Assembly (NCBI GenBank): GCA_025667525.1
Contig: CM046882.1
Span: 216,488,592-216,552,591, forward strand
Length of the DNA stretch: 64,000 nt
From: Glebionis coronaria
Taxonomy: Eukaryota > Streptophyta > Magnoliopsida > Asterales > Asteraceae
Direction: 5' to 3'
A program made the translations under genes and the position numbers. Positions 23,601-36,054 of this stretch are shown here, piece by piece. The notes beneath the pieces are model-generated. The model did no database searches. It saw nothing but the letters and a program-made list of their open reading frames with translations, and was not told where the DNA came from. The first letter of the stretch is position 1. The number at the start of each line of letters is the position of its first letter.

Positions 23601-24869
23601 GCAAACTACTTGGCGGGTGGAATTCTCACTGACGGGTTAAAATCCCAAGAAAAGAAAAAGTTCTTTAAATATATTAAGACTTACTTTTGGGATGACCCGT
23701 ATCTCTTCAAACAATGCGCTAATTTGATTATTCGTCGATGTGTTGATGGACCGGCAGCTTTAGACATTCTCGAAGCTTGCCACAAAGGCCCCACCGGTGG
23801 TCACTTTGGTCCTAACTTCACTGCGAAGAAAGTGTTTGACTCGGGATTTTATTGTCCCACCATTTATCGTGACACTCACGAAATGGTTAAACATTGTGAT
23901 GCTTGCCAAAGACAAGGCAAGATCACACATAAAGATGAGATGCCTCAAAATTTCATACAAGAATGTGAAATCTTTGATGTATGGGGCATCGACTTTATGG
24001 GGCCATTCCCTTCATCTAAAGGAAACAAATACATCCTTGTAGCCGTTGACTACGTTTCTAAATGGGTCGAAGCCAAAGCTTTACCCACTAACGATGCAAG
24101 GGTGGTTTGTAACTTTTTGAAGCAGCTATTCGCTAGATTCGGTGTGCCTCGTACCATTATTAGTGATCGCGGGACTCATTTTTGCAATGAACAATTCGCA
24201 AGAGTCATGGCTAAGTATGGTGTCAATCAGCGTCTTTCCACCGCATACCACCCACAAACTAATGGCCAGGCTGAAATCTCTAACCGAGGGTTAAAGAGAA
24301 TTCTTGAACGAACCGTGGGAGAGCATCGTGCCTTATGGGCCGATAAACTTGACGATGCTCTGTGGGCTTTCCGTACCGCATATAAGACTCCTATTGGTTG
24401 TACACCATATCGTCTCGTGTACGGGAAAGCATGCCACCTCCCCATTGAGTTGGAGCACAAGGCTTACTGTGCCCTGAAGTGGGCTAACTTCGACATCAAC
24501 AAAGCCGGTGACCTACGCAAAATCCAACTCAATGAGCTTAATGAACTCAGGAATGAAGCTTATGAAAATTCCTTGATCTATAAGGAAAGAACTAAGCTCA
24601 TTCATGATTCCAAGATTAAAAACCGAGAGTTCCAAGTTGGAGAAAAAGTTTTACTCTTCAACTCTCGGTTGAAAATCTTTTCGGGCAAACTCAAATCTCG
24701 TTGTTCCGGCCCATTCACCATTGCCCAAATTTTTCCATATGGTAGTCTCGAGCTCGCTCAACCTAATGGACCTAATTTTAAGGTGAATGTCCAACGAGTG
24801 AAGTTGTACCTTGGAGAGGACATCTCTCATGAGATGATTCCATCCCTCTCCACCTTTCCTTTGAATTAG
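23601..24869 (+). CDS. pol: TE4 integrase (open frame)
   Basis: Frame to TAG at 24867-24869. The N-terminal His-His-Cys-Cys zinc site lies at about 23778-23915 (HKGPTGGH and CDACQRQGK). The catalytic triad is present: [10 protein letters not shown] (Asp), ISDRGTHF (Asp) and [10 protein letters not shown] (Glu). The C-terminal part has [26 protein letters not shown], the GPY/F-type module. No chromodomain follows, consistent with Athila/Tat rather than chromoviruses. It follows RT-RNase H after a single frameshift. Confidence 0.92.
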   Translation, partial: ANYLAGGILTDGLKSQEKKKFFKYIKTYFWDDPYLFKQCANLIIRRCVDGPAALDILEACHKGPTGGHFGPNFTAKKVFDSGFYCPTIYRDTHEMVKHCDACQRQGKITHKDEMPQNFIQECEIFDVWGIDFMGPFPSSKGNKYILVAVDYVSKWVEAKALPTNDARVVCNFLKQLFARFGVPRTIISDRGTHFCNEQFARVMAKYGVNQRLSTAYHPQTNGQAEISNRGLKRILERTVGEHRALWADKLDDALWAFRTAYKTPIGCTPYRLVYGKACHLPIELEHKAYCALKWANFDINKAGDLRKIQLNELNELRNEAYENSLIYKERTKLIHDSKIKNREFQVGEKVLLFNSRLKIFSGKLKSRCSGPFTIAQIFPYGSLELAQPNGPNFKVNVQRVKLYLGEDISHEMIPSLSTFPLN

Positions 24870-26796
24870 TTCGGGACCGAGTCAGGCTCGTGACTCGGTT
24901 AACAAAAACAAGCTCTCTTTGGGAGGCAACCCAAGTATCTATCCTTTTCTGTTTTACCTCCTAAGTGTAGGGGGACCTATATAGGTTGTTTGTGTTTGTG
25001 TTGTGATGTGATTACAGGGATAAGTGCACTTTTGGAACCTTTGAAGAACCGTGCCCCCGTGTTATCCGCAATCCGGTTCTATCTCTCAATTATCGTGATT
25101 CAGTTTTCGTCATACTCACATTTGAAAATGATCACTTTAGTCGTCTCTTCCTTAACTTGATTTAACCAACGTGCACAATGTCATAAGTGTAGGGGAGACT
25201 TTTCCCATATGCTTAAACATTGAGGACAATGTTTATATTAAGTGTAGGGGAGACTTCTATCGAAGTTTTAAGTGGACTTTTCCATTAAAATGCCTTCATT
25301 TAACCGGAAAATCATCTTTTTCAGCATTTTTCAAATTTTTAATTAACTTTGGCCATATAGTCGTAATTTTTAAATTGTTATCGTTTCTTTCATATGTATA
25401 TATCCCACAATAAAGTCAAAAATATTAATAAAGTGGTGTAGCTAGTTTAGAAGTCTTTGACATATTAGGCCCGTTGCAATTATGACTCAACCCGAATAGA
25501 CTTATCCAAGTTTATTCTAGCAAGTATCCTTAACCATGTAGACCTTAATTGGTTTATTAGGCTAAGCATCCACGAGTCTCATTACTTGAGATTTTAAATT
25601 GTGGAGAACGAGAAATGATAGAGTCAATTATAAGTCGGTATTCTTGCACAAGCACACTTGGTGTGATTATAAGCTTTTCCTCCCATCGCCTTAAATGAAT
25701 AAATGCAATAAGTAAGGTCGTACGATTTTATTGAATAACTTAGCTTCTAGCCCAAGATCGTTTAGAATATGCTCGGTAATGATAAGAGTTCATAGCCAAG
25801 GCATAACTAATGAAGCGGGGCTCGAAGATTGGCGAGTCCGAAAAGGCCCTAACAAGGCATGAGGATTCCATTTTATTGCTAAGGATCCAAGGTGATGTGA
25901 AAAGCATTATTCCCAAAATCAATATGAAGGATCAAGACGCACGACGAAAAGCAATCAACTCCCATAAAGATCATGGAGAAGTCTATTCGAAAAGACCCTA
26001 ACAAGGTATGAGGATAAATAGATCTAAGTCCGAAAAGGAGGCGGATCGTTGTATCTCAAAATCCCAATTAATGATTGAAGAAATAATGATGAAGTCGTGG
26101 TCAACAAAGTTGGAGTATCCCTCAAAAGTCTCCAAGTGAAGAAACTCTAATAACGAAGAGAAGACCATTATCTCAAGAATGTCTCTCAAGATATGAAGTA
26201 TGAAGTACATGCCAAATATCGGCCCGAGAAAGGTCTCATATCGTGAAGCGAGTTATGCCAAGATATGAACTTTTTGAGGTCCCGAGAAGCAGTTTTAAGA
26301 GATTTTGTCCTTTAGCTAAATATTAATCAAATCGTCCTACTTTGCTTTCAGCCTAAATAAACTATCAAAATAAGTCCAAAAATGCATCTTCATGATCATT
26401 CTAAGACAAAAATAAAATATAAGAGATACACCTAGGAATAAGGGAGTTTAAGCATATAATTAAGCCATGTGTGTAAGTGTTTGTTTTGCTAACTTATAAT
26501 AACAATGATCTCGTTTTTAAGCTTAGTTTGGGGAACGTGAAACTTGAGGGTGATAAATCTCTGTAGCAACCAAAGCCCTAATGTAAGTCTTAGATCTCTT
26601 TGCAAGTTATTTCCATGTAGCTATTTTCAAGTTAAAATGGTTTTCTATCCCTTTTGTTTCCTTTAAAGCTTTATTTCTTCATAGTAGTTTAAATTTTTGT
26701 TTTAGTAGTATATTAATAAGGCCAAGGTTGATTGATTATAAGAAAAGTGTAAATTTGCTTTGTCACTAAGCATTGCGTGAGGGCATGGCAATGGTT
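24870..26796 (+). other. TE4 3' non-coding region with PPT-like motifs and conserved structures
   Basis: No env-like frame is convincing. AAGTGTAGGGG motifs sit at 24963, 25184 and 25239 as well as next to the LTR. Between the second and third, AAACATTG (25215-25222) and CAATGTTT (25227-25234) form a perfect 8-bp stem with loop AGGA. Two copies of a CCCTAACAAGG(C/T)ATGAGG motif lie about 150 bp apart (25831-25865 and 25984-26012). The segment 25440-26640 is shared with TE3, TE5 and TE6. A 63-codon frame at 25810 is probably incidental. Confidence 0.7.
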
Positions 26797-26810
26797 AAGT
26801 GTAGGGGATT
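26797..26810 (+). other. TE4 polypurine tract
   Basis: AAGTGTAGGGGATT directly abuts the 3' LTR start TGATAGG at 26811. It primes plus-strand synthesis. Confidence 0.85.
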
Positions 26811-28555
26811 TGATAGGTGTGAAAATACCCATCCTTCTACCACTTATTTCTTGCTAAAACAAGACCAAAACGCGTATTTAACGTCATTTGTTTAGAATTA
26901 TGCGTGGTTTGTGTGTTTGTTGTGTTTTCGGAGCCAACAGGATAAATATTGAAGAAAACATGGGATTGCACGGATTTTATCGAAGAAAAAGACGAAAAGA
27001 CGATGTCTATAGTCCAAGAGATGCAAAAGATTTGAAGTCAATGGGCCTATTTGAAGATTTATTGAAGAAAGGGCCAAAGATGGAAGATTTACATATGTCG
27101 AAGAACTCAAGTCTAATAAATGAAGAAATTAAAAGACGAGTTGAATTTATTCATCTACAAATCCCGAATCAGAATCGAAAACGTCAACTAGACTGAAAAG
27201 ACGAGAAGACAAAAAGAAAGAAGAAAGCCCACTCACCAACCAACCACATCTCCTATAAATAGGATTTCCCTTCACAACTTGGAGACTAGTTTTCATTTTC
27301 CAGTTTTTTCTTTCTTTTGTTTCGTAGGAAACCAACACCATTAAGGTGTTGGTGATTTTTCATCTTTGTTGAATTCACAAATCTTGTAAGTTTTAATCTT
27401 TCCTTTTTTTTGTTAAACCTTAATCTTTCAATACAAGTCTCTCTTTAATCTTATTCTTCTTTTTCTTATTGATCTTAAGTTTTAAGTTTTATTTTGTTGA
27501 GTTTGATCTTCAAAAGTAAGTGGGTTTTGTGTTTTTGTTGATTTGATTTAAAGTTTACTATTAGTAGATGATTGGTGGTTAGTTTTGTTTAATCTTTGGT
27601 AAAAACTTTGTTGATTTTGGTCAAATTCGTAGCTTTATTGTTTTCCCTGTTCTTCGCGTCTTCAAAATGCCCAGATTCCGAATCAACATAATATTCCGGA
27701 TCAAGGGATTTTATCATTTTATTCTGGATGAACATATTATTCCGGATAAAGCTTTTGCTTAGTACATTCCGAACGAGCTAAGTTTTCCGAATCAAGGGTT
27801 TTTGTTAAAATTATTCCGAACCAATCGATATTCTGAATGAGCACTTGTTTTAGATTATTCCGGATGAGTGATTATTCCGGATAAAGAGATTATTCCGAAT
27901 GAGCACTTGTTCTAGATTATTCCGGATCAAGTAATTATTCCGGATGAGTGATTATTCCGGATAAAGAGATTATTCCGAGTGATCACTTATTCCGAACCAA
28001 CATCATATTCCTAATGAAGCATTTTTTATAAATTATTCCAAATGAACAGCTTTTCCGAATGAGTCTTTTCTCTTGAACATTCTGCATGAAGCAATTATTC
28101 CGGATGAGCACATATATTTCGGATGAAGGTTTTTATTCCGCATGAAGGTTTTTGGCCAAGTTATTCCGAATGATCCATTTATTCCAGATGAAGGGATATT
28201 CCGGATGAAGGTATTATTCCGGATGAATGTTTTGTTTGATTATTCCGCAGGAGTTTTGGTTGTTCCGAATGAGCAGTTTTATTCCGCATGAACTTTAATT
28301 ATTCCGAATCAGCAATTTTTCCAAGTTAAGTTATTTCACTGTTTTACTGTTTAAGTGTTCAAGTTTAATTCAAGCTTTATTTTTATTAGTTGTTTTTGAC
28401 TTAATTTCTCTACTGCACGCATTTAATCCTTTTTAGTAGAATAGAAAACCAAATCCGATTTTAGTAACCAAGAACGATAATTCCACTTTGAGCCGTGATC
28501 AATTCGAGAAGATACCGAGAAACGAACTTTCAACCTAGCAAAATCTCTCGTATTA
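26811..28555 (+). mobile_element. TE4 3' LTR
   Basis: 1745 bp, the same length as the 5' LTR, from TGATAGGTG to CTCGTATTA, followed directly by the duplicated CTTAT. TATA box at about 27254; hairpin at 27331-27353; ATTCCG array at about 27670-28320. Confidence 0.95.
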
Positions 28556-29715
28556 CTTATAAAAGAATGCTTTTCGGCTTATGCAATGCTCCAGGGACTT
28601 TCCAAAGGTGTATGATGGCTATCTTCCATGACATGGTTGAAGAAACTATGGAAGTATTAATGGATTATTTCTCCGTCTATGGTGATTCTTTCTCTCATTT
28701 CCTTGCTAATTTGGAACGGATGCTTAAGCTGTGTGAAGACACTCGCTTTGTTCTAAATTGGGAAAAATGCCATTTCATGGTAAAAGAAGGCATTGTGCTT
28801 GGACATAAAATCACCAAAGCCGGTCTTGAAGTGGACCGTGCTAAAGTGGATGTCATAGCCAAATTACCTCCACCTTCAACCGTGAAGGGTGTGAGAAGTT
28901 TCCTTGGTCATGCGGGCTTCTATCGTCGATTCATTCAAGATTTTTCTAAAATCGATCGCCCGATGACCCACCTCTTGGAAAAAGATACTCCTTTCATCTT
29001 TTCCAAAGAGTGTCTTGAATCCTTCAATCTTCTTAAGGATAAGCTAACTAAGGCACCGGTCTTGGTTACCCCTAATTGGGATCTACCTTTTGAATTGATG
29101 TGTGATGATAGCGACTTTGCTATTGGAGCGGTTTTGGGCCAAAGAGTGAACAAACACTTCCAACCAATCCATTACGTTAGCAAGACAATGATGGGGGCTC
29201 AATTGCATTATACCACTACCGAAAAAGAGCTTTTAGCTATAGTGTATGCTTTTGAGAAGTTCTGCCCCTATCTTGTCCTTTCTACCACCATCGTGTATAC
29301 CGATCATTCCGGGTTAAAGTACTTGTTGACTAAGCAATATTCTAAGCCAAGACTTATTCGTTGGGTTTTGCTCCTTCAAGAATTTAAAATTGAAATTCGT
29401 GACAAGGAGGGTGCCAAAAACCTAGCCGCGGATCATCTAAGTAGACTTGAGGATCCTTATCAAGGGGATCATCCGAATCAAGAGATCAATGACTCTTTTC
29501 CCCTTGAAGCCTTAATGTCTATCAATCCAAATCTTGATGACACCTCGTGGTTTACGGACATTTCAAACTACTTAGCGGGTGGAATTCTCAAGGACGGGTT
29601 AACGTCCCAACAAAAGAAAAAGTTATTTAAAGATATTGAACATTATTTCTGGGACGACCCTTTCCTTTTCAAACAATGTGCGGATCTTGTCATTCGTCGA
29701 TGTGTTGATGGGTAG
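28556..29715 (+). pseudogene. pol: TE3 reverse transcriptase C-terminal half and RNase H (after TE4)
   Basis: The frame resumes in the duplicated CTTAT with [19 protein letters not shown]. The catalytic motif reads [10 protein letters not shown]: the second Asp of the MDD pair is Tyr (codon 28666-28668), where TE4 has Asp. RNase H residues are present ([47 protein letters not shown]). It ends at TAG 29713-29715. RT would be inactive even without the breaks. Confidence 0.92.
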
Positions 29716-30830
29716 GCAGCGGTACAAATTATTGAAGCTTGCCATAAAGGACCCACCGGTGGTCACTTTGGTCCCAATTACACCGCGAAGAAAGTATTCG
29801 ACTCTGGATTTTATTGGCCCTCCATTTATCATGACGCTCATGAAATGGTTAAACATTGTGATGCTTACCAAAGACAAGGCAAGATCACACATAAAGATGA
29901 GATGCCTCAAAATTTCATACAAGAATGTGAAATCTTTGATGTATGGGGTATCGACTTTATGGGGCCATTTCCATCATCTAAAGGGAGTAAGTACATCCTC
30001 GTAGCCGTTGACTACGTTTCTAAATGGGTTGAAGCTAAGGCTCTCCCACGAACGATGCGAGGGTGGTTGTGAACTTTTTGAAGTAATTTTTTGCTCGATT
30101 CGGTGTTCCTCTTGCTATCATCAGTGACCGCGGGACTCATTTTTGCAATGATCAATTCGCAAGAGTCATGGCTAAGTATGGTGTCAATCACTGTCTTTCC
30201 ACCGCTTATCATCCCCAAACCAATGGTCAAGCCGAGATTACTAACCGCGGATTGAAGCTAATTCTAGAACGTACTGTGGGAGTGCATCGTGCCTCGTAGG
30301 CCGATAAGTTAGATGATGATTTGTGGGCTTTCCGTACCGCTTATAAGACCCCGATTGATTGTACACCTTATCGTCTTGTGTACGGGAAAGCATGCCACCT
30401 CCCTATCGAGCTGGAACATAAAGCATATTGGGCCTTGAAGTGGGCTAACTTAGACATCAACAAAGCCGACGATCTTCAGAAGATTAAACTCAACGAGCTC
30501 AACGAACTAAGGAATGAAGCTTATGAGAACTTGATGATCAACAAGGAGAAGACCAAGATCATCCATGATGCAAGGATTAAGAACCGAGAGTTCCACATTG
30601 GTGATCAAGTCTTATTTTTTAACTCTCGGTTGAAGATCTTCTCGGGAAAGTTGAAGTGCCGCTGGTCTGGTCCATTCACCGTCGCCAAAGTCTTCCCATA
30701 TGGCACCATTGAGCTTTCTCAGCCAAATGGGCCCAATTTTAAGGTGAATGGTCAGCGCGTGAAGTGGTACTTTGGTGAGGACATCTCTCATGAGATGATT
30801 CCATCCCCCACCACGTTTCGCTTGAATTAA
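29716..30830 (+). pseudogene. pol: TE3 integrase (broken)
   Basis: Zinc site HKGPTGGH with CDAYQRQGK, where the last Cys of the His-His-Cys-Cys set is Tyr. [18 protein letters not shown] and NGQAEITNRG keep the Asp-Asp-Glu triad. Breaks: a missing base near 30047, TAA at about 30083 and TAG at 30297-30299 where TE4 has Trp. The C-terminal frame 30321-30830 ends at TAA. No chromodomain. Confidence 0.9.
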
Positions 30831-32866
30831 GTTCTGGGTCGAGTCAGGCACGTGACTCGGTTAACAAAAACAAGCGCTTCTCGGGAGGCAACCCGTTATC
30901 TATCCTTTACCGTATTCATAATAAGTGTAGGGGAGCCCCGTATGTTTTTATTGTCTTGTTTCTTCTTCAATGCAGGGATTAAAGCTTCAAAGATCCATTC
31001 TCGATGACTTTTGACGAACCGTGATCCCATGTACCCGTCTTCCCGGTTCTATCCTAAACTGTCGTGATTCAATATTTCATATCTTATATGTTCACACTGA
31101 AATCACTATAGTTGTCTTTACCTTAGCAAGATTTAAATAAAGTGCACAATGTCATAAGTGTAGGGGAGTTTACTCCCACATGCTTAAACATTGAGGACAA
31201 TGTTTATATCAAGTGTAGGGGGGACTTCTATCGAAGTAAGTGGTCTTTTCCATGAATTTGTCCTCATTTTAACTAGAAAATTTGATTTTTTGACATTTTT
31301 CAAAATTTTTAATCTATTTTGGCCTTGTAATTTTCCTTTGATATCGTTATTTACTTTCTTTGCTAGAACAAAGTTTAATAAAGTGGTTTTAAATTTTTCA
31401 AAGTCGTGAATATTTTGACTAAACCCGAGTTTACATATCTAAGTTTACTCTAGCTAGTATCCTTAACGTGTTTAAGTCAAGTTTTGCTAGGCTTTTATAT
31501 AGGGAACTTTAAAACGCGAAAGTCTTAACTCTCACGGGTTAAGAACAAGAACTTTTCGCAAGTTCCTATAATTGATCCTAGAGAGTTGTTTATCAAGGGA
31601 ACTTTAAAATGCGATTTCTAAACTTGAAAAAGTCTAAGAATTTGCAAGATCCTATTGATGACTCGAAAACCCAAAACTTTGATTTAATTGGCTAAGCATC
31701 CAGGATTCTCATTCCTTGAGATTTTAAATTGTGGAGAACGAGAGATGATAGAGTCGATTATAAGTTTGGTATTCTTTCGTGAATTTATGTGAGTTGATTA
31801 TAAGCCTATTCTCCCATCACTTGCTAATAAATTTATCTGTAATAAATAAGGTTGTACGATTTGAAAAGTTACTTAGCTTCTAGCCAAAGATCGTTAAAAA
31901 GTTGCTCGGTATTAATTAGAGTTCATAGCCAAGGCATAACTTATTGAAGCGGGATGCGAAGATTGGCGAGTCCGAAAAGGCCCTAACAAGGCATGAGGGC
32001 TACATTTTGTTGCTAAAGATCCAAAAGTGATGTGAAGAATCATTTATCGAAAATCAATATGAAGGATCGAGACACACGAAGAAAAGCAAATACTCCCCAA
32101 AAGATCATGGAGAAGTCTATCCAAAAAGGCCCTAACAAGGTATGAGGATAAATAGATCCAAGTCCTAAAAGGAGGCGGATCACTGTATATCAAAGTCCAA
32201 AATAAAGATTGGAGAAAAATGAAGAAGTCGTGGTCCAAGTATGAAGAATCTCTCAAAACTTCAAGTGAAGAAATTCCTATTATGAAGAGAAGACCATAAT
32301 TTCAAGAACGTCTCTCAAAGATTTGAAGTATGAATTCGCTGCCAAATATCGGTCCAAGAAAGGTCTCAAATTGTGAAACGAGTTATGCCAAGATATGAAC
32401 TTTGAAAGGTCCCGAGAAGCAGTTTTAAAAGATTTTGTCCTTTAGCTAACTATTGATTAAATCGTCCCACTTTATTTTCAGCCTAAATAACTATCAAAAT
32501 AAGTCAAACAATGCATCCTCGTGATCATTTAAGACAATATTAAAATATAAGAGATACACCTAGGAATAAGGGAGTCTAAGTGAATAATTGGGCCACATGA
32601 GTTCGTGTTAGTTTGCTAACTTATAATAACAATGATCTCATTTTTAAGCTTGGTATGGGGAACGTGAAACTTGAGAATGATGAATATTCATGACAACCAA
32701 ACCTAATGTAAGTCTTTTATTTCATTACTTTATTTGCTCTTTTAGTTTTCTTAGTGTTTAGTATTTAATAAAGGCCAAGGTGGGATATCTATGATGAAAA
32801 ATGTAAAACATGCTTTGAAATTAGTGCATTGCATGAGGACATTGTAATGGTCATGTGTAGGGGATT
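30831..32866 (+). other. TE3 3' non-coding region and polypurine tract
   Basis: Same plan as in TE4. AAGTGTAGGGG motifs lie at 30922, 31155 and 31211, with a final GTGTAGGGGATT at 32855-32866 next to the LTR. The AAACATTG/CAATGTTT hairpin is at 31186-31205. The paired CCCTAACAAGG motifs are at 31965-31998 and 32115-32150. No supported open frame. Confidence 0.7.
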
Positions 32867-34526
32867 TAATAAGTGTGAAAACACTTATCCTTTTACCACT
32901 TATTTCCAATAATAACAAGACCAAAACGTGTATTTTATGTCGTAAAAGTCGGAATTATGCGTGGTTTGTGTTTTATTGTGTTTTAGGACCAAAAGATGCA
33001 AAAGGAATAAAACATGGCCTATCACAGGCTTTTGTCGAAGAAAAAGACTAAAGACGAAGTCGAAAGATCGAGAATGCAAAAAGAACGGAAGTCCAAGGCC
33101 AATTCTGAAGATTTATCGAAGAAAAAGTCTAAAGACGGAAGTTTAATGAAGTCGAAGAACTCAAGTCTAATTATAGAAGAAAATTATAAGACGAGTTCAA
33201 CTTATATCGACAAATCCCGAGACGACGTCGAGAAAGACAAAGAAATTAAGTCGAGTCGAGACGAGAAGAAAGAAATAAGATAGCTCAAGCATGTAATCTC
33301 CCCACCTATAAATACCCTCCTAATATGTCATTAGGAGGGTGTTAGGTAGTTAGTTTTTAATAATTGTAGTTTAATTTTTAAGTGTGCTTTTAATTTTTCT
33401 CTCTAGTTTTCCTTTCAAAACTTATTAATCTTTACATTAATCTTGTAATTTTGATATTCATCTTTAATCAATCAAGCTTATTTCCTTAATTCTCATTATA
33501 CCTTTCTTAATCTTTTTCTTAATCTTGATAATCATGTAGTTAATCTCATCTCTTTGATTATGTGATTGATTTATTCATGTGATTGATCTTTTAGTTTTGA
33601 TGTGGTGGATGTTTTGAGCTTATTGTGGTTATTGATCTTCTAGTGTTTGGCTTATTTTTGATTAAGTTGTTTTGATAGATTAATAGAGTTGCTTATTAGT
33701 TGATTTTAAATGTTTTGATTAATTAGTGTTTTTATAGTTTTTAATTTGTGGCTTATTTAGTTCTTCTTAAAATTTATTTGGTTAAAGTTTTGGTTAATTG
33801 CTTGTTTGGTTCGTGCTTATTCGTAGCTTATTTCTTAAGTTTTGTTGTTACTGATTATTTGTGTCTGCGTTCTAATCGTTTCGGAAAAGGGTTTTGTTTT
33901 TCTGAAAACACTCCTTTTCCTGAAAAGTCCTTTATTCCGAAAAACCATCATTACTCTAAAAAGTCTATTTTTTTGAAAACCACTATTTCTCTGAAAACTT
34001 CACTTATTCTGAAATTCCCTTTTCTCTGAATTCATCATTTCTATGAAAACATCATTTTTCTGAATTGTTGCATTATTCCGAAAATCCTATTTTTATTAAA
34101 AAGTGTCTTTATTCCGAAAATCCCATTTTTCTGAAAAGTCTTGTTATTCCGAAGAAACCCCTTTTTCTGAAAATGCAATTATTCCGAAGATCCAATTTTC
34201 CTGAAAAGACCATTATTTCGAAAATGTCATTTTCTATGAAATTCCAATTATCTTGTTTTCGGACTTAGTTTAACTATCAGTTTTCTGAATTGTTTCTATT
34301 TTTCAACTTTAATTTTTCCCGCCTTTTTACTTAGCATTTTTTTTAACTTGTTTTATCTTAGATTAAATTTTCAAGCTTTCAACGACATTTTTATTTTTAG
34401 TTTAAAATATATAACCAAACCCTTTTATTTTCCACCAAGAACGACTGAGTCGCACTTTCTACCAATAATCAATTCGAAAAGATCGGATTCAACGAACTTT
34501 CATACGAGGCTAAAAACCTTGTATTA
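32867..34526 (+). mobile_element. TE3 3' LTR
   Basis: From TAATAAGTG to CTTGTATTA, 1660 bp. TATA box 33306-33315 and hairpin 33314-33340; TTCCG array about 33885-34262. The CACTA target copy follows directly. Confidence 0.93.
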
Positions 34527-34531
34527 CACTA
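34527..34531. repeat. Target site duplication of TE3, right copy (CACTA)
   Basis: Matches 12128-12132 exactly; TE2 LTR sequence resumes after it. Confidence 0.93.
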
Positions 34532-35700
34532 GATCTAGGTTCTACATATACATGCATGTACATTTAAAATCCATCCAAGGACATATATAGCCCACAGCTA
34601 TATTTGTACACAAAAAGTCTTTTAGTGATTTTTAGTAGTCCATTTTACATGTATAAATACATATTCCCTTGTTTAAAACATAGTACATAAATCACAGATA
34701 TCCATTTAATTATGATGTGACCCTTTAGGTCATGGTTTTGAGTTACACAAGTTCACTTATGAGATTTATGATTATTAGTTAACCAAAATCCCAAAAAGTG
34801 AGATTTGTAACCCATGGCTACATTTAAAATCATAAAATGATTCTTATGATTTTTAGTCAAGTTAAAACATAGAATACTAGTCATAGGTTTCTTTATTAAA
34901 AGTTTTTAACCATGACTAATGGTATTCAATATATGCCGTGACCTTTAAGGTCATGGTTTTTATCAAATCTTGATTTTTAACAAATTTGTTACATGTGTTT
35001 ATAGGTGGATGCTGATGCATGCAAGTAAAAATGAAGAAGCATAATGAGTACTACCTTTCTTGCTAAAGTTACCAAGGAAGATCTATAGGACAAAGGAGAT
35101 TAGGGATCTAATCTTGATGATGATGAAAACCCTAACTATAACCATGTCGTGACCCTTAAGGATTCGGCTAGGGCTTGCTATAATGATTCCAAAGGTGAAG
35201 ATACTACTAAATGATTAGTAGTTAAGATGAGACAAAGATCTAGTGGATTTAACGTATATTATTTGGATGTATGTGGCTTAAAGCCGTATGATTTGAGAGT
35301 GAAAAGAGATGGGAGAATGAGATTAGATTTGCATGTGAGAACGAGTTGTGTGCGTGTGTTTTTCGGCTAAAAGGAGAGAGAGAAACGCAAGGCAAAAGGC
35401 ATGATTGCCTTGGTAAGAGAATACATGCCAAGTGTTGGCTTTCCCCATACCAAGACAACTCTTCTCCTTCCACCTAGGGGGTGCCGTGTAAGGCTAACCA
35501 AAAAGAGGAGTGGGCTTAGACTTGGGCTTGTGTTGGGCTTATAACACAAGCAGTACATGATCTTGGGCTAGTCCAAGAAGGTTTAAGTATGCTTATAGTA
35601 TGCATACATACATACATGACTACATATACATTGTGTAGCATGTTTCCCAAATTTGTTAAGTGTTGTATATACATAGTTAGTTATACATCTCAATACTTGT
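34532..35700 (-). mobile_element. TE2 3' LTR, second part (right of TE3); inner edge unresolved
   Basis: Continues the style of 11500-12132: TATATAGCCCACAGCTATA palindromes and GGGCTTAT-rich text. Two sub-repeats of about 200 bp (about 34580-34790 and 34800-34990) each end with GTGACC...AGGTCATGG. The second LTR copy is cut before this point by TE6, so the inner boundary cannot be placed by comparison. I could not identify a convincing polypurine tract; 35458-35476 is a weak candidate. Confidence 0.5.
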
Positions 35701-36040
35701 TCTCCTAGTTTTTAAAGACATGGTTTAAGTTATGTAGTTATTTACAACAAGGATGAATGTAAAAGTGTATCTGCATAATGGACAAGTTCACACACATCTT
35801 ATAGAAATATAACACATGAGAGAGTGTTCTAGGGTCATTGGGTGAAACTTTATTACATTCAATCATGGTAAAATTATGGATTTTACAAAACCACCCCGTT
35901 ATTTTAGCTCCGTCCTCAAAGCTACTAAAAATGTAGTTATCTTTTAAGTGAAAAGATGCTTCTAGGAATGAGGGTTCGTTTTGGACATGCTCAAAAACGA
36001 ATGGTGACATTAATGCGAAGTGATCTACATTTGGGTCGTA
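35701..36040. other. Unassigned TE2 interior
   Basis: No recognised domain on either strand. A 90-codon minus-strand frame (35738-36010) has no family I can name and is not supported by codon or neighbour evidence. Confidence 0.35.
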
Positions 36041-36054
36041 CCATACGTCTGTTT

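Larger units (their letters stand above)
17299..28555 (+). mobile_element. TE4: Athila-like Ty3/gypsy element nested in TE3
   Basis: An 11,257-bp element with two LTRs of 1745 bp each, a tRNA-Asp primer site, gag, protease, RT-RNase H, integrase, a 1.9-kb 3' region and a polypurine tract. Its proteins are close relatives of those of TE3, but its LTR is largely different. Over the first about 280 LTR bases I count about 9 differences. Gag and protease are broken; RT-integrase has one visible frameshift. Confidence 0.95.
12133..34526 (+). mobile_element. TE3: Athila-like Ty3/gypsy element, carrying TE4
   Basis: Complete element with LTRs of 1657 and 1660 bp, a tRNA-Asp primer site, gag, protease, RT, RNase H, integrase, a 2-kb 3' non-coding region and a polypurine tract. 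Without TE4 and one target copy it is about 11.1 kb. Coding order (integrase last), tRNA-Asp priming and the DLGAS protease motif fit the Athila branch (family knowledge). Coding is broken by several stops and indels. Over the first about 180 bp I count about 11 LTR differences. Confidence 0.92.

Noticed and set aside
25810..26001. Conserved small protein in the TE4 3' region, similar to 60113-60313 minus
   Set aside because: The matching TE3 sequence lacks the same open frame, and similarity extends equally outside the frame, so RNA-level conservation is more likely.
12128..34531. CACTA DNA transposon suggested by the CACTA ends
   Set aside because: CACTA is here the 5-bp target duplication outside the LTRs; the element inside is an LTR retrotransposon.
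35249..35558. Minus-strand frames near 35.4 kb as a host gene
   Set aside because: They overlap each other, have no domain, and lie in sequence continuous with the TE2 LTR.
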